Of a stretch of 64,000 nucleotides of DNA, positions 1 to 9,720 are shown piece by piece (position 1 is the stretch's first letter; each line of letters begins with the position of its first letter). The stretch lies in the NCBI RefSeq assembly GCF_000716435.1, contig NZ_JNWO01000019.1, positions 216,218 to 280,217 on the forward strand, written 5' to 3'. The DNA is from Streptomyces xylophagus (GTDB lineage: Bacteria; Actinomycetota; Actinomycetes; Streptomycetales; Streptomycetaceae). The notes beneath the pieces were generated by a model. That model had not been told where the DNA came from and ran no database searches. It was given only the letters and a program-made list of their open reading frames with translations. Made by a program: the position numbers and the translations under genes.

Positions 1-1422
1 CCGGTCGTCCGGACGTTCATCAAGAACGTCAAGGAGCGTGCCCTCGGCGCCGACCTGAACAGGGCGCTGAACAACCCGGCCCAGCAGGTCGTGAAGATCG
101 TCAACGAGGAACTCGTCACGATCCTCGGCGGCGAGACCCGGCGGCTGCGGTTCGCCAAGAACCCGCCGACCGTGATCATGCTCGCGGGTCTGCAGGGTGC
201 CGGTAAGACGACCCTCGCGGGCAAGCTCGGCAAGTGGCTCAAGGACCAGGGGCACTCGCCGCTGCTCGTCGCCGCCGACCTCCAGCGCCCGAACGCGGTG
301 AACCAGCTGAGCGTCGTCGCCGAACGTGCCGGTGTCGCGGTCTACGCGCCCGAGCCGGGCAACGGCGTCGGTGACCCGGTCAAGGTCGCCAAGGACTCGA
401 TCGAGTTCGCGAAGACCAAGGTCCACGACATCGTGATCGTGGACACCGCGGGCCGCCTGGGTATCGACCAGGAGCTGATGCAGCAGGCCGCGGACATCCG
501 CGACGCCGTCAGTCCGGACGAGATCCTGTTCGTCGTCGACGCGATGATCGGCCAGGACGCGGTCAACACCGCCGAGTCCTTCCGCGACGGCGTCGGCTTC
601 GACGGCGTGGTGCTCTCCAAGCTCGACGGCGACGCCCGCGGTGGTGCGGCCCTGTCGATCGCCTCGGTCACCGGCAAGCCGATCATGTTCGCGTCGAACG
701 GCGAGAAGCTCGACGACTTCGACGCCTTCCACCCGGACCGGATGGCCTCCCGCATCCTCGACATGGGTGACCTGCTCACCCTGATCGAGCAGGCGGAGAA
801 GACGTTCAGCCAAGAAGAGGCCGAGAAGATGGCCTCCAAGCTGGCGTCCAAGAAGGGTCAGGACTTCACCCTCGACGACTTCCTGTCCCAGATGGAACAG
901 GTCAGGAAGATGGGCAGCATCAGCAAGCTGCTCGGCATGCTCCCCGGCATGGGCCAGATCAAGGACCAGATCAACAACCTCGACGAGCGCGACGTCGACC
1001 GTACGGCCGCGATCATCAAGTCGATGACCCCGGGCGAGCGCGCCGAGCCGACCATCATCAACGGCTCGCGCCGCGCCCGTATCGCCAAGGGCTCCGGCGT
1101 CGAGGTCAGCGCCGTCAAGGGCCTGGTCGAGCGCTTCTTCGAGGCCCGCAAGATGATGTCCCGCATGGCGCAGGGCGGCGGGATGCCCGGCATGCCGGGG
1201 ATGCCGGGCATGGGCGGCGGCCCCGGCCGCACCAAGAAGCAGCCCAAGCAGGCCAAGGGCAAGCAGCGTTCCGGCAACCCGATGAAGCGCAAGCAGCAGG
1301 AGCTGGAGGAGGCCCAGCGCCGCGAGGCCGGTGCCGCTCAGGGCGGCAACGCGTTGGGGCTGCCGCAGCAGGGCGCCCAGGACTTCGAGCTCCCGGACGA
1401 GTTCAAGAAGTTCATGGGCTGA
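1..1422 (+). CDS. ffh: Signal recognition particle GTPase Ffh (5' end outside window)
   Basis: Protein component of the signal recognition particle. It binds signal sequences of nascent membrane and secreted proteins plus 4.5S RNA, and uses GTP to deliver ribosomes to FtsY at the membrane. The reading frame is open from base 1, so the true start lies upstream and about 40-50 N-terminal residues are missing compared with the usual length. The G1 loop GLQGAGKTT is at visible residues 63-71, followed by DTAGR and the guanine-specificity motif SKLDGDARGG. The methionine-rich M domain ends in MPGMPGMPGMGGG and a Lys/Arg-rich tail. The ftsH paralogue follows after 50 bp. The visible ATG-like start at 91 is internal (a GTG valine codon inside the N domain). 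Identity is secure. Confidence 0.97.
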   Translation, partial: PVVRTFIKNVKERALGADLNRALNNPAQQVVKIVNEELVTILGGETRRLRFAKNPPTVIMLAGLQGAGKTTLAGKLGKWLKDQGHSPLLVAADLQRPNAVNQLSVVAERAGVAVYAPEPGNGVGDPVKVAKDSIEFAKTKVHDIVIVDTAGRLGIDQELMQQAADIRDAVSPDEILFVVDAMIGQDAVNTAESFRDGVGFDGVVLSKLDGDARGGAALSIASVTGKPIMFASNGEKLDDFDAFHPDRMASRILDMGDLLTLIEQAEKTFSQEEAEKMASKLASKKGQDFTLDDFLSQMEQVRKMGSISKLLGMLPGMGQIKDQINNLDERDVDRTAAIIKSMTPGERAEPTIINGSRRARIAKGSGVEVSAVKGLVERFFEARKMMSRMAQGGGMPGMPGMPGMGGGPGRTKKQPKQAKGKQRSGNPMKRKQQELEEAQRREAGAAQGGNALGLPQQGAQDFELPDEFKKFMG

Positions 1423-1472
1423 GTTCACCCTCTGCACATGCCAAGGGTTGGTCCATGTCGTAACGTCCCGAT

Positions 1473-3410
1473 ATGACCAACCCTGCGCCGCCGCGCAAGT
1501 CCCCCGATCAGCCTTGGCGTACCGAAGGCACCCCGGATGAGCCCCCGAAGCCGTCGCCGGGCGGGAAGAAGATGCGCGGCGGCTGGTGGAGCCTCGTCCT
1601 CACCGCGCTGGTCGTGTACCTGGTCGCCAACCTGATCCTGTCCTTCTTCAACGAGGGCAACGAACCGACGATCTCGTACACGGAGTTCAGCAAGCAGGTC
1701 GACGCGGGCAACGTCACCAAGATCTACGCCAAGGGCAACGCGATCCAGGGCCAGCTCAAGAAAGAGCAGAAGAACCCGGACGGCGACGGCAAGTACACCA
1801 AGTTCGACACCGAGCGGCCGACCTTCGCGGACGACCAGCTCTGGGAGGACCTGACCAAGCACAACGTCACCGTCACGGCGGAGCCGGTCGTACAACACCG
1901 TAGTTTTCTGGCCAATCTGCTGCTCTCGCTGGCGCCGATGCTGCTCCTGGTCGTCCTGTGGATCGTCATCGCGCGCCGGATGAGCTCGGGGCTCGGCGGC
2001 GCGGGCGGCATGCTCGGCCGCAAGGCCCCGCCGAAACCGGTCGAGCTGGAGCCGGGCAAGCAGCGCACGACGTTCGAGGACGTCGCCGGCATCGACGAGG
2101 TCGAGGGCGAGCTGAACGACGTCGTCGACTTCCTCAAGAACCCGGACGCCTACCGCAAGATGGGCGCGAAGATGCCCCGGGGCGTACTCCTCGCCGGCCC
2201 GCCCGGCACCGGAAAGACGCTGCTCGCGCGGGCGGTCGCGGGGGAGGCGGGGGTGCCGTTCTTCTCGGCGTCGGCCTCCGAGTTCATCGAGATGATCGTC
2301 GGTGTCGGTGCCTCACGCGTGCGTGAACTGTTCGCGGAGGCCCGCAAGGTGGCCCCCTCGATCATCTTCATCGACGAGATCGACACCATCGGCCGGGCCC
2401 GCGGCGGCGGTTCGGGTATGGGCGGTCACGACGAGCGTGAGCAGACCCTGAACCAGATCCTCACCGAGATGGACGGCTTCTCCGGCTCCGAGGGCGTCAT
2501 CGTCATCGCCGCGACCAACCGCGCCGACGTCCTGGACCCGGCCCTGACCCGCCCCGGCCGCTTCGACCGGGTGGTCATGGTCTCGCCGCCCGACCGCGGC
2601 GGCCGCGAGGCGATCCTGGAGATCCACACCCGTCAGATCCCGCTCGCGAAGGACGTGAACCTCGCCCAGGTCGCCCGGACGACCCCGGGCATGACCGGGG
2701 CCGAACTCGCCAACCTCGCCAACGAGGCCGCCCTCCTCGCCGTCAAGCGCAAGCAGGACCAGGTCACCCAGTCCGACCTCTCCGAAGCCCTGGAAAAGGT
2801 CCAACTGGGCGCCGAACGCCCGCTGGTGATGCCCGAGGAGGAGCGCCGGCGCACCGCCTACCACGAGAGCGGCCACGCCCTCCTCGGCATGCTCCAGCCC
2901 GGCGCCGACCCGGTCCGCAAGATCACCATCGTCCCGCGCGGGAGGGCACTCGGCGTGACGCTCTCCACCCCGGACGCCGACAAGTACGCGTACACCGAGG
3001 AGTACCTGCGTGGCCGGATCATCGGCGCCCTCGGCGGCATGGCCGCGGAACAGGTCGTCTACGGCGTGATCACCACCGGCGCCGAGAACGACCTCGAACA
3101 GGTCACCAACATCGCGCGCGGGATGGTCGCCCGCTGGGGCATGAGCGAGCGCGTCGGCCGCCTCTCCGCCCTCCCGAACGACGCTCAGCAGGCCTACGGC
3201 CTCGCCGCCGCGCCGCAGACCCTGGACGTGATCGACGACGAGATGCGCCGCATCGTCGACGAGTGCTACGACGAGGCCATCCGCAAACTCGGCGACCACC
3301 GCGACCAGTTGGACGCCCTCGCCGAGGCCCTCCTGGAGAACGAGACCCTGGAGGAGACGGACGCGTACCGGATCGCGGGCGTCACGCGCCTGTTCAAGGA
3401 AGAGCCGTAG
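1473..3410 (+). CDS. ftsH: ATP-dependent zinc metalloprotease FtsH (paralogue next to ffh)
   Basis: Membrane-anchored AAA+ protease that extracts and degrades membrane and some cytosolic proteins. An N-terminal membrane segment (about residues 40-60) and a second one (about 145-165) flank a short extracytoplasmic domain. Walker A GPPGTGKT starts at residue 242, Walker B is IIFIDEID, and the zinc site HESGH is at 464-468. The length (645 aa) is typical. The start ATG at 1473 gives a Pro/Lys-rich cytoplasmic leader before the first helix. This copy sits by ffh, a position suiting membrane-protein quality control. Streptomyces usually also has another ftsH near tilS/hpt (family knowledge), which would lie outside this window. 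It converges on the next gene with only 6 bp between stop codons. Confidence 0.93.
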   Translation: MTNPAPPRKSPDQPWRTEGTPDEPPKPSPGGKKMRGGWWSLVLTALVVYLVANLILSFFNEGNEPTISYTEFSKQVDAGNVTKIYAKGNAIQGQLKKEQKNPDGDGKYTKFDTERPTFADDQLWEDLTKHNVTVTAEPVVQHRSFLANLLLSLAPMLLLVVLWIVIARRMSSGLGGAGGMLGRKAPPKPVELEPGKQRTTFEDVAGIDEVEGELNDVVDFLKNPDAYRKMGAKMPRGVLLAGPPGTGKTLLARAVAGEAGVPFFSASASEFIEMIVGVGASRVRELFAEARKVAPSIIFIDEIDTIGRARGGGSGMGGHDEREQTLNQILTEMDGFSGSEGVIVIAATNRADVLDPALTRPGRFDRVVMVSPPDRGGREAILEIHTRQIPLAKDVNLAQVARTTPGMTGAELANLANEAALLAVKRKQDQVTQSDLSEALEKVQLGAERPLVMPEEERRRTAYHESGHALLGMLQPGADPVRKITIVPRGRALGVTLSTPDADKYAYTEEYLRGRIIGALGGMAAEQVVYGVITTGAENDLEQVTNIARGMVARWGMSERVGRLSALPNDAQQAYGLAAAPQTLDVIDDEMRRIVDECYDEAIRKLGDHRDQLDALAEALLENETLEETDAYRIAGVTRLFKEEP

Positions 3411-3416
3411 TCATCC

Positions 3417-4274
3417 TCAGGTCGTACGCGCGATCAGATACCGGAACACGTTCGGCATCCACACCGTGCCGTCCTGCCGCCGATACGGATGCAACGCTTC
3501 CGCCAACTCCTTCTCCACCTGCACCTGATCCGTCGCGATGATCGCCGCGTCGAAGAGTCCCGTCGACAGCAGCCCTCGTACGGCACTGTCCACGTCGGCG
3601 TACCCGAAGGGACAGGCCACCCGTCCCGAGCCGTCCGGCCTGAGTCCCGCTCGGTGGGCGACCTCCTCCAGGTCGTCGCGCAGGACCGGGCGCGGGCTCC
3701 CCGTGCCGCGCAGCGGGTCCGCCAGCCTGGTGGCCACCCGCAGCACGGACGAGGTCGCGCAGCGCTCCGGCGGACCCCAGCCGGCCAGCACCACGGGTGT
3801 CCCGTGCGCGGCGAGCGGTGTCGCGGCGGCGAGCAGCTCGCCGAGGCCCTCCGAGTCGCCCGCGAGGCACCCGATGGGCTCGAAAGAGGTCACCAGGGTG
3901 TACGCGGGCGTCTCCGCGTCGGCCGCGTCCCTGGGGGAGCCGTAGACGAGTCGGGTGTGCGCACGCGCGCGTGGCGACCACTGGTCCGGCAGGAGGCGCT
4001 CCCGGGCGAGGGTCAGTCGTTCGGGGGAGGAGCCTTCGACACCGGTGACCGCCGCGCCTCTGGAGGCCGCCATCAGCAGGGCGAGCCCGGAGCCGCAGCC
4101 GAGGCCCAGCAGCCGGGTGCCGGGGCCCACTTCGAGTCGCTCGTAGACGGCTTCGTAGAGCGGTACCAGCATCCGCTCCTGGATCTCGGACCAGTCACGC
4201 GCGCGTGCACCCAGGTCCACGCGGGGCGCGGGCCCCGCATGAGGCAGGTAGTGCCGCACGAGCGTAGGTGTCAT
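3417..4274 (-). CDS. SAM-dependent methyltransferase, class I
   Basis: Predicted cytosolic methyltransferase of unknown substrate. The Rossmann-type glycine motif LLGLGCGSGLAL sits about residues 55-66, followed by GVEGSS as the acidic end of beta 2, the usual AdoMet site. The C-terminal half contains a predicted substrate-cap segment. I chose ATG at 4274 (protein begins MTPTLVRHYL) rather than an upstream in-frame start at 4373. The upstream extension is His/Gly-rich, unlike a folded domain, and would run into the divergent proS promoter region. A GGGG tract lies 8 bases before this start. The gene is divergent from proS and convergent with ftsH, so it is probably monocistronic. Family assignment is good; the target is unknown. 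Confidence 0.8.
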   Translation of the reverse strand: MTPTLVRHYLPHAGPAPRVDLGARARDWSEIQERMLVPLYEAVYERLEVGPGTRLLGLGCGSGLALLMAASRGAAVTGVEGSSPERLTLARERLLPDQWSPRARAHTRLVYGSPRDAADAETPAYTLVTSFEPIGCLAGDSEGLGELLAAATPLAAHGTPVVLAGWGPPERCATSSVLRVATRLADPLRGTGSPRPVLRDDLEEVAHRAGLRPDGSGRVACPFGYADVDSAVRGLLSTGLFDAAIIATDQVQVEKELAEALHPYRRQDGTVWMPNVFRYLIARTT

Positions 4275-4435
4275 CGAAAGCGCCCCAATCCGCCGAGAGT
4301 TGTGGCCGTGCCCGTTTCCGAGGCCCCCGTGATGTGCGCCCGCACTTCCCCCGTATGCCAGCAAACTCCGCACTCGCTACCGCGTCCAGGGGTTGTGGGG
4401 CCCTGCTTGTGGCTTCTCTGTGGGAGTGGCGAGAA

Positions 4436-4472
4436 TTCACATGACGGCAACGTGGGCCCGTACGATCTCGCC
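4436..4472 (+). promoter_or_regulatory. Putative promoter of proS, leaderless start
   Basis: TACGAT at 4461-4466 fits a -10 hexamer and lies exactly six bases before the proS ATG, so transcription would start at or next to the start codon. A weak -35 candidate TTCACA is at 4436-4441 (19-base spacer). No Shine-Dalgarno precedes the ATG, which agrees with leaderless translation. Transcript mapping has not been seen. Confidence 0.5.
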
Positions 4473-5888
4473 ATGGCCAAGGCACCCGTACTCACTCCGC
4501 GGGCGGACGACTTCCCCCGCTGGTACCAGGATCTGATCAGCAAGGCCGAGCTGGCCGACAACGGCCCGGTGCGCGGCTCCATGGTCATCCGACCGTACGG
4601 GTACGGCATCTGGGAGCGGATGCAGGCCGAGATGGACGCCCGGATCAAGGACACGGGCACCGAGAACGCGTACTTCCCGCTGCTGATCCCGCAGTCCTAC
4701 CTCGCCCGCGAGGCGGACCATGTCGAGGGCTTCGCGCCCGAGTTGGCCGTGGTCACGCACGGCGGCGGCAAGGAGCTGGAGGAGCCCGCGGTCGTCCGTC
4801 CCACCTCCGAGATGATCGTCAACGAGTACTTCTCGAAGTGGGTGCAGAGCTACCGCGACCTGCCCCTGCTGATCAACCAGTGGGCGAACGTGGTCCGTTG
4901 GGAGCTGCGGCCCCGGCTCTTCCTCCGTACGAGTGAGTTCCTCTGGCAGGAGGGCCACACGGCGCACGCGACCTACGAGGAGGCGCGCGACTTCGCCGCG
5001 CACATCCACCGTCAGGTGTACGAGGACTTCATGGTCAACGTCCTCGCGATGGACGTCGTACCGGGTCGCAAGACGGTCAAGGAGCGGTTCGCGGGCGCGA
5101 TCAACACCCTCACCCTGGAAGGGATGATGGGCGACGGCAAGGCGTTGCAGATGGCGACCAGTCACGAGCTGGGGCAGAACTTCGCGAAGGCCTTCCACAC
5201 GCAGTACCTGTCCAAGGAAGGCAAGCAGGAACTGGTCTGGCAGACCTCCTGGGGTTCCACCACGCGCATGATCGGCGCCCTGGTGATGATGCACGGCGAC
5301 GACGACGGGCTCCGGGTGCCGCCGCGGCTCGCCCACATCCAGGTCGTCGTCCTCGCGATCAAGGGGGACGAGGCGGTTCTGGCCAAGGTCCGCGAGATCG
5401 GGGCTCGGCTGAAGGCGGCGGGCGTGCGCGTCCGGGTCGACGTCCGCACGGACATCCCCTTCGGGCGCCGGGCCGTCGACTGGGAGCTGAAGGGCGTGCC
5501 CGTACGGATCGAGGTCGGGCCCCGCGACCTGGAGAACGGCACGGCGATGCTGGCCCGCCGCATCCCGGGCGGCAAGGAACCGGTGGCGATCGACTCCCTC
5601 GTAGAGCGGCTTCCCGTCATCCTTGAGGAGGACCAGGCGCTGCTGCTGAGGCAGTCGCGCGAGCGGCGCGAGTCCCGTACCTCCGAGGTGTCCACGATCG
5701 CGGAGGCCGTCGAGGCCGCCACCGCCGGCGGCTGGGCGCGCATCCCGTGGGCGAACCTCGGCGAAGAAGGCGAGGCCGAGCTGGCCGAGCACGCGGTGAC
5801 CGTACGGTGTCTGGTCGCCGAGGACGGGTCGGTACCGGACGCCGACAAGGCACCCGGTAACGTCGCGGTCGTCGCGCGCGCTTACTGA
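4473..5888 (+). CDS. proS: Prolyl-tRNA synthetase, archaeal/eukaryote-type (ProS type 3)
   Basis: Class II aminoacyl-tRNA synthetase that charges tRNA-Pro with proline. At 471 aa it lacks the editing insertion of the roughly 565-aa bacterial type and has the compact layout of the archaeal/eukaryotic type. Motif 1 is around IVNEYFSKWVQSYRDLPL, motif 2 is FLRTSEFLWQEGHTAH, and motif 3 is GSTTRMIGALVMMHGDD. A C-terminal anticodon-binding domain follows, ending in Ala-Tyr as is typical of this type. The long open frame upstream of 4473 is out-of-gene coding shadow; ATG 4473 begins MAKAPVLTPR. Many streptomycetes carry a second, bacterial-type ProRS (family knowledge), so this copy may be a duplicate with different drug sensitivity. 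That is inference. Confidence 0.93.
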   Translation: MAKAPVLTPRADDFPRWYQDLISKAELADNGPVRGSMVIRPYGYGIWERMQAEMDARIKDTGTENAYFPLLIPQSYLAREADHVEGFAPELAVVTHGGGKELEEPAVVRPTSEMIVNEYFSKWVQSYRDLPLLINQWANVVRWELRPRLFLRTSEFLWQEGHTAHATYEEARDFAAHIHRQVYEDFMVNVLAMDVVPGRKTVKERFAGAINTLTLEGMMGDGKALQMATSHELGQNFAKAFHTQYLSKEGKQELVWQTSWGSTTRMIGALVMMHGDDDGLRVPPRLAHIQVVVLAIKGDEAVLAKVREIGARLKAAGVRVRVDVRTDIPFGRRAVDWELKGVPVRIEVGPRDLENGTAMLARRIPGGKEPVAIDSLVERLPVILEEDQALLLRQSRERRESRTSEVSTIAEAVEAATAGGWARIPWANLGEEGEAELAEHAVTVRCLVAEDGSVPDADKAPGNVAVVARAY

Positions 5889-5935
5889 TGTAGCGCCCTC
5901 CGGCGGCAGAGCGACCGAAACGCCCCTTGCGCAAC

Positions 5936-5954
5936 GGGGGAGACCAGCTCCCCC
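5936..5954 (+). terminator. Hairpin after proS
   Basis: A perfect 7-bp stem, GGGGGAG (5936-5942) and CTCCCCC (5948-5954), has a 5-base loop and lies 48 bp after the proS stop. No U-tract follows, as is common for streptomycete terminators. The role is inferred from position. Confidence 0.45.
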
Positions 5955-6148
5955 GGCGCGCGGACACCGTCTACACGCCGGGTCGTACGTGGGCCTACGC
6001 ACCAGCTTGTGATGAGCTGTGAGGCTTCTCCGCAGATCAGCGCACCCGCCCTCCTCCGGACGCATCAGCGGCAACTGACGGGTACGTGCAAATTATTTGG
6101 GATGCCCCGGAATCGGAACACAGGGGCACTCCGGCTCGTTGTCATTAC

Positions 6149-6745
6149 GTGAGCACGACACAGACACCACCTGTTCTCGCCGCAGAGCTGGCAGAGGCGT
6201 GGGCCGACATTCAGCGGTACCACCCCGAACTGCCCGATCTGGCCGCGCCCGAGTCCCTGATCGGAGAGTCGTCGTCCGCCTGCGGACACGAGCTCTCCTT
6301 CGAGCGACTGCTGCATGAGGCAGTCCATGGCATCGCCGCTTCGCGCGGCGTGCGTGACACGTCCCGTGCCGGCCGCTACCACAACCGCAGATTCCTTGCG
6401 ATCGCGGAGGAGCTGGGCCTGGACCACCCCGACGAGCCGCACCCCAGCAGCGGTTTCTCGCTGGTCCAGCTCAACCCCGAGGCCAAGCGCCGCTACCGGC
6501 CGACGATCGAGCGCCTCCAGCGCGCGCTCAAGGCCCACACCGTCGCCACCTCGGCCGACACGTCCCGCACCTTCCGCGGCCCGGCCGCCCGTCACGGTTC
6601 GTCCGGTGGCGGCGTCCGCGTCAAGGCGGTGTGCGACTGCGGTCGTAACGTACGGGTCGTCCCGTCGGTGCTGGCCCAGGCGCCGATCGTGTGCGGGGGC
6701 TGCGGCAAGCCCTTCCGCATTCCGGAGGTCGTGGGCGCGGCCTGA
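6149..6745 (+). CDS. SprT-like zinc-metallopeptidase-fold protein
   Basis: Small cytosolic protein of the SprT/Spartan-like group. The zincin motif HEAVHG lies about residues 54-59 and a C-terminal four-cysteine zinc ribbon has CDCGRNVRVV then CGGCGKPFRIP. The family is linked with DNA-protein crosslink repair in eukaryotes, while bacterial members are poorly characterised. I chose GTG at 6149 (VSTTQTPPVLAAEL) over an upstream in-frame start at 6086. The upstream residues do not resemble the fold, though no good ribosome site helps either. The gene stands alone between proS and rpsP. Fold call is fairly sure; activity is unproven. Confidence 0.7.
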   Translation: MSTTQTPPVLAAELAEAWADIQRYHPELPDLAAPESLIGESSSACGHELSFERLLHEAVHGIAASRGVRDTSRAGRYHNRRFLAIAEELGLDHPDEPHPSSGFSLVQLNPEAKRRYRPTIERLQRALKAHTVATSADTSRTFRGPAARHGSSGGGVRVKAVCDCGRNVRVVPSVLAQAPIVCGGCGKPFRIPEVVGAA

Positions 6746-7032
6746 GGACGCGGCTGCTCGTGGCAGCCGCATCCCGCAGGTCCGGGTTGCGCACACCCGC
6801 GCCGGTCACCTCCCGGCGCCGGGTGTCGCTTCCGTATGGGCGGGAGCAGGTCGGGGCATGCTCCCCGGTCGGGCGGACCGCCAGGGTGTGGCACAATGGC
6901 TAGCTGTACTCGACAGCCGCACAGGAACCCTCTCGCCTCCGGCTGACGCGTCCATCGGGCACTCGGGTACCGCAACCCCACGCGGCCATCTCGCCGTGCC
7001 CAACCACGTCAAAACCAGGAGAACCCACTCCC
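6746..7032 (+). promoter_or_regulatory. Upstream region and leader of the rpsP operon
   Basis: A 287-bp gap before the ribosomal operon. CACAAT at 6892-6897 could be a -10 box, which would give a leader of roughly 130 bases. The leader ends with an AGGAG-type site just before the rpsP GTG. I see no convincing -35 hexamer and no recognised ribosomal-protein leader fold. Confidence 0.35.
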
Positions 7033-7452
7033 GTGGCAGTCAAGATCAAGCTGAAGCGTCTGGGCAAGATCCGTTCGCCTCACTACCGCATCGTCGTCGC
7101 CGACTCCCGTACCCGCCGTGATGGCCGGGCCATCGAGGAGATCGGTCTGTACCACCCGGTGCAGAACCCCTCGCGCATCGAGGTCGACACGGACCGCGCG
7201 CAGTACTGGCTGGGTGTCGGCGCGCAGCCGACCGAGCCCGTCCTCGCCATCCTGAAGCTCACCGGCGACTGGCAGAAGTTCAAGGGCCTGCCGGCCCCGG
7301 CTCCGCTGCTCGTGGCCGAGCCGAAGGCCGCGCGCCCGGTGTTCGACGCCCTCGGTGGCGACGACTCCGGCAAGGGTGAGGCCATCACCCAGAAGAAGAA
7401 GGCTGACAAGAAGGACGAGGCTGCGGCCGAGTCCGAGTCGACCGAGGCCTGA
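7033..7452 (+). CDS. rpsP: 30S ribosomal protein S16
   Basis: Small-subunit protein needed for 16S rRNA folding during 30S assembly. The N-terminal [11 protein letters not shown] and the [15 protein letters not shown] signature are diagnostic. At 139 aa it is longer than the roughly 80-90-aa E. coli protein because of an acidic, Lys/Glu/Ala-rich C-terminal tail usual in actinobacteria. The start is GTG 7033, preceded by AGGAG. It is the first gene of the rpsP-khpA-rimM-trmD operon; khpA starts 2 bp after its stop. Confidence 0.97.
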   Translation: MAVKIKLKRLGKIRSPHYRIVVADSRTRRDGRAIEEIGLYHPVQNPSRIEVDTDRAQYWLGVGAQPTEPVLAILKLTGDWQKFKGLPAPAPLLVAEPKAARPVFDALGGDDSGKGEAITQKKKADKKDEAAAESESTEA

Positions 7453-7454
7453 GC

Positions 7455-7694
7455 ATGCTCGAGGAGGCTCTCGAGCACCTCGTGAAGGGCATCGTCGACA
7501 ACCCTGACGATGTGCAGGTCGCCTCGCGCGACCTGCGTCGCGGGCGCGTGCTGGAGGTCCGGGTGCACCCCGACGACCTCGGCAAGGTGATCGGTCGCAA
7601 CGGCCGCACCGCTCGCGCTCTGCGCACCGTCGTGGGCGCCATCGGCGGCCGAGGTGTCCGCGTCGACCTTGTCGACGTGGACCACGTCCGCTGA
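7455..7694 (+). CDS. khpA: KH-domain RNA-binding protein KhpA
   Basis: A 79-aa single KH-domain protein with the GxxG loop in DDLGKVIGRNGRTARALR. KhpA binds RNA broadly and in Gram-positives works with KhpB; the S16-KhpA-RimM order is a standard context. It starts with ATG 2 bp after the rpsP stop, so translation is probably coupled. Its small size is normal for the family. Confidence 0.93.
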   Translation: MLEEALEHLVKGIVDNPDDVQVASRDLRRGRVLEVRVHPDDLGKVIGRNGRTARALRTVVGAIGGRGVRVDLVDVDHVR

Positions 7695-7811
7695 CGCTTA
7701 TCGCAAACCGGCTCGGGCCGGGGAAGGCCTGTGGGCCGTCCCCGGCCCGTCGTCGTACCGCGGGTCGTACGAGGTGTGACAGGTGAGTTGTATGACAGGA
7801 GATCAAGCACA

Positions 7812-8357
7812 GTGCAGCTGGTAGTCGCTCGCATCGGCCGTGCCCACGGCATCAAGGGCGAGGTCACCGTCGAGGTACGCACCGACGAGCCGGAGCTGAG
7901 GCTCGGGCCCGGTGCCGTCCTGGCCACCGAACCCGCCTCCACCGGCCCCCTGACCATCGAGGCGGGCCGTGTCCACAGCGGCCGTCTCCTCCTGCGCTTC
8001 GAGGGCGTCAGCGACCGCACCGGCGCCGAGGCCCTGCGCAACACCCTCCTGATCGCCGAGATCGACCCGGAGGAGCTGCCGGAGGAGGAGGACGAGTACT
8101 ACGACCACCAGCTCATGGATCTGGACGTGGTCACCAAGGACGGGGTGGAGGTCGGCCGGATCACCGAGATCTCGCACCTGCCCTCCCAGGACCTCTTCAT
8201 CGTGGAGCGGCCCGACGGCAGCGAGGTGATGATCCCGTTCGTCGAGTCGATCGTCACCGAGATCGACCTGGAGGAGCAGCGCGCGGTCATCGACCCGCCG
8301 CCCGGTCTGATCGACGACCAGGCCGAGATCGCCTCCTCCCGGGAGGAGGAGGCGTAA
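7812..8357 (+). CDS. rimM: Ribosome maturation factor RimM
   Basis: Assembly factor that binds S19 and helps mature the 30S head. The N-terminal RimM domain begins [19 protein letters not shown] and the C-terminal PRC-barrel contains the linked [14 protein letters not shown]. At 181 aa the length is typical. GTG 7812 has AGGAGA 10 bases upstream, which decides against the in-frame start at 7731. It overlaps trmD by one base (TAATG), indicating coupled translation. Confidence 0.95.
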   Translation: MQLVVARIGRAHGIKGEVTVEVRTDEPELRLGPGAVLATEPASTGPLTIEAGRVHSGRLLLRFEGVSDRTGAEALRNTLLIAEIDPEELPEEEDEYYDHQLMDLDVVTKDGVEVGRITEISHLPSQDLFIVERPDGSEVMIPFVESIVTEIDLEEQRAVIDPPPGLIDDQAEIASSREEEA

Positions 8358-9190
8358 TGCGGCTCGACGTCGTCACGATCTTCCCCGAGTACCTCGAACC
8401 GCTGAACGTCTCCCTCGTAGGGAAGGCACGCGCGCGTGGACAGCTGAATGTGCACGTGCATGATCTGCGCTCCTGGACCTACGACCGCCACAACACGGTC
8501 GACGACACCCCCTACGGCGGCGGCCCCGGCATGGTCATGAAGACCGAGCCCTGGGGCGACGCCCTGGACTCCGTCCTGGCCGACGGCTACGAGACGGGCT
8601 CCGGTGCGCCCGCCCTCATCGTGCCCACGCCCAGCGGCCGGCCGTTCACCCAGGAACTCGCCGTGGAACTGTCCGAGCGCCCCTGGCTGGTCTTCACGCC
8701 CGCCCGCTACGAGGGCATCGACCGGCGGGTCATCGACGAGTACGCGACGCGGATGCCCGTCTACGAGGTGTCCATCGGCGACTACGTGCTCGCCGGCGGC
8801 GAAGCGGCCGTCCTGGTCGTCACGGAGGCCGTGGCACGGCTGCTGCCGGGTGTCCTGGGCAACGCCGAGTCCCACCGCGACGACTCCTTCGCGCCCGGGG
8901 CCATGGCCAACCTCCTGGAGGGGCCGATCTACACCAAGCCGCCCCAGTGGCGCGGCCGGGAGATCCCGGACGTGCTGCTCAGCGGCCACCACGGCAGGAT
9001 CGCCCGCTGGCGGCGCGACGAGGCGCTGAAGCGCACGTCCGCCCACCGCCCCGACCTCATCGAGCGCTGCGAGCCCAAGGCGTTCGACAAGAAGGACCGC
9101 GAGATGCTGTCGATCCTGGGCTGGGCCCCGGACCCGGCGGGGGAGCCGTACGGCCGATTTTGGCGCAGGCTCGAAGGCGTGGAAGAATAG
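8357..9190 (+). CDS. trmD: tRNA (guanine37-N1)-methyltransferase TrmD
   Basis: SPOUT-fold enzyme that makes m1G37 in tRNAs to prevent +1 frameshifting. Family landmarks are DVVTIFPEYLEPL at the N terminus, DDTPYGGGPGMVMK, and the knotted AdoMet site in YEVSIGDYVLAGGEAA. At 277 aa the length is normal. ATG 8357 overlaps the rimM stop by one base. rplS follows after 133 bp. Confidence 0.96.
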   Translation: MRLDVVTIFPEYLEPLNVSLVGKARARGQLNVHVHDLRSWTYDRHNTVDDTPYGGGPGMVMKTEPWGDALDSVLADGYETGSGAPALIVPTPSGRPFTQELAVELSERPWLVFTPARYEGIDRRVIDEYATRMPVYEVSIGDYVLAGGEAAVLVVTEAVARLLPGVLGNAESHRDDSFAPGAMANLLEGPIYTKPPQWRGREIPDVLLSGHHGRIARWRRDEALKRTSAHRPDLIERCEPKAFDKKDREMLSILGWAPDPAGEPYGRFWRRLEGVEE

Positions 9191-9323
9191 GTCGCTGTTG
9201 TGCGTCGTCCGGCGTGCGCCCCTGCCACAGGGGGACACGACGCCCGCCCCGACAGGCACAGCATCCTTCTGAAAACCCAGCTCCCGTTGGTGACCTGTGG
9301 CATCAACGAAGAAAGCAGACGAA

Positions 9324-9674
9324 ATGTCTCACCTGCTCGACACCGTCGACAGCGCCTCGCTGCGCACCGACGTCCCGGCCTTCCGCCCGGGTGACACCGT
9401 CAACGTCCACGTCCGCGTCATCGAGGGCAACCGCTCCCGTGTGCAGCAGTTCAAGGGCGTAGTCATCCGTCGCCAGGGCGCCGGTGTCCGCGAGACCTTC
9501 ACGGTCCGCAAGGTCTCGTTCTCCGTCGGCGTCGAGCGCACCTTCCCGGTGCACACCCCGATCGTCGAGAAGATCGAGCTCGTGACCCGTGGTGACGTCC
9601 GTCGCGCGAAGCTGTACTACCTCCGTGACCTGCGCGGCAAGGCCGCGAAGATCAAGGAGAAGCGCGACAACTGA
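9324..9674 (+). CDS. rplS: 50S ribosomal protein L19
   Basis: Large-subunit protein near the 30S-50S interface. The signature [16 protein letters not shown] and the C-terminal [21 protein letters not shown] are diagnostic. The 116-aa length is typical. ATG 9324 is chosen over an in-frame start at 9297; the polypurine stretch GAAGAAAG lies just upstream and the shorter form matches the family N terminus. It follows trmD in the conserved order. Confidence 0.97.
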   Translation: MSHLLDTVDSASLRTDVPAFRPGDTVNVHVRVIEGNRSRVQQFKGVVIRRQGAGVRETFTVRKVSFSVGVERTFPVHTPIVEKIELVTRGDVRRAKLYYLRDLRGKAAKIKEKRDN

Positions 9675-9720
9675 TCGCGCTTGGGGAGTTCACATCTCGG
9701 CCCGATAACATCTGGCCCCG

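Noticed and set aside
2313..3299. Long minus-strand frame over ftsH
   Set aside because: Codon-position shadow of a GC-rich gene; no domain, no ribosome site.
3489..4472. Upstream in-frame extension of proS (would give a 799-aa protein)
   Set aside because: It is antisense to the methyltransferase gene and Arg/Gly-rich without a domain; the ProRS fold begins at 4473.
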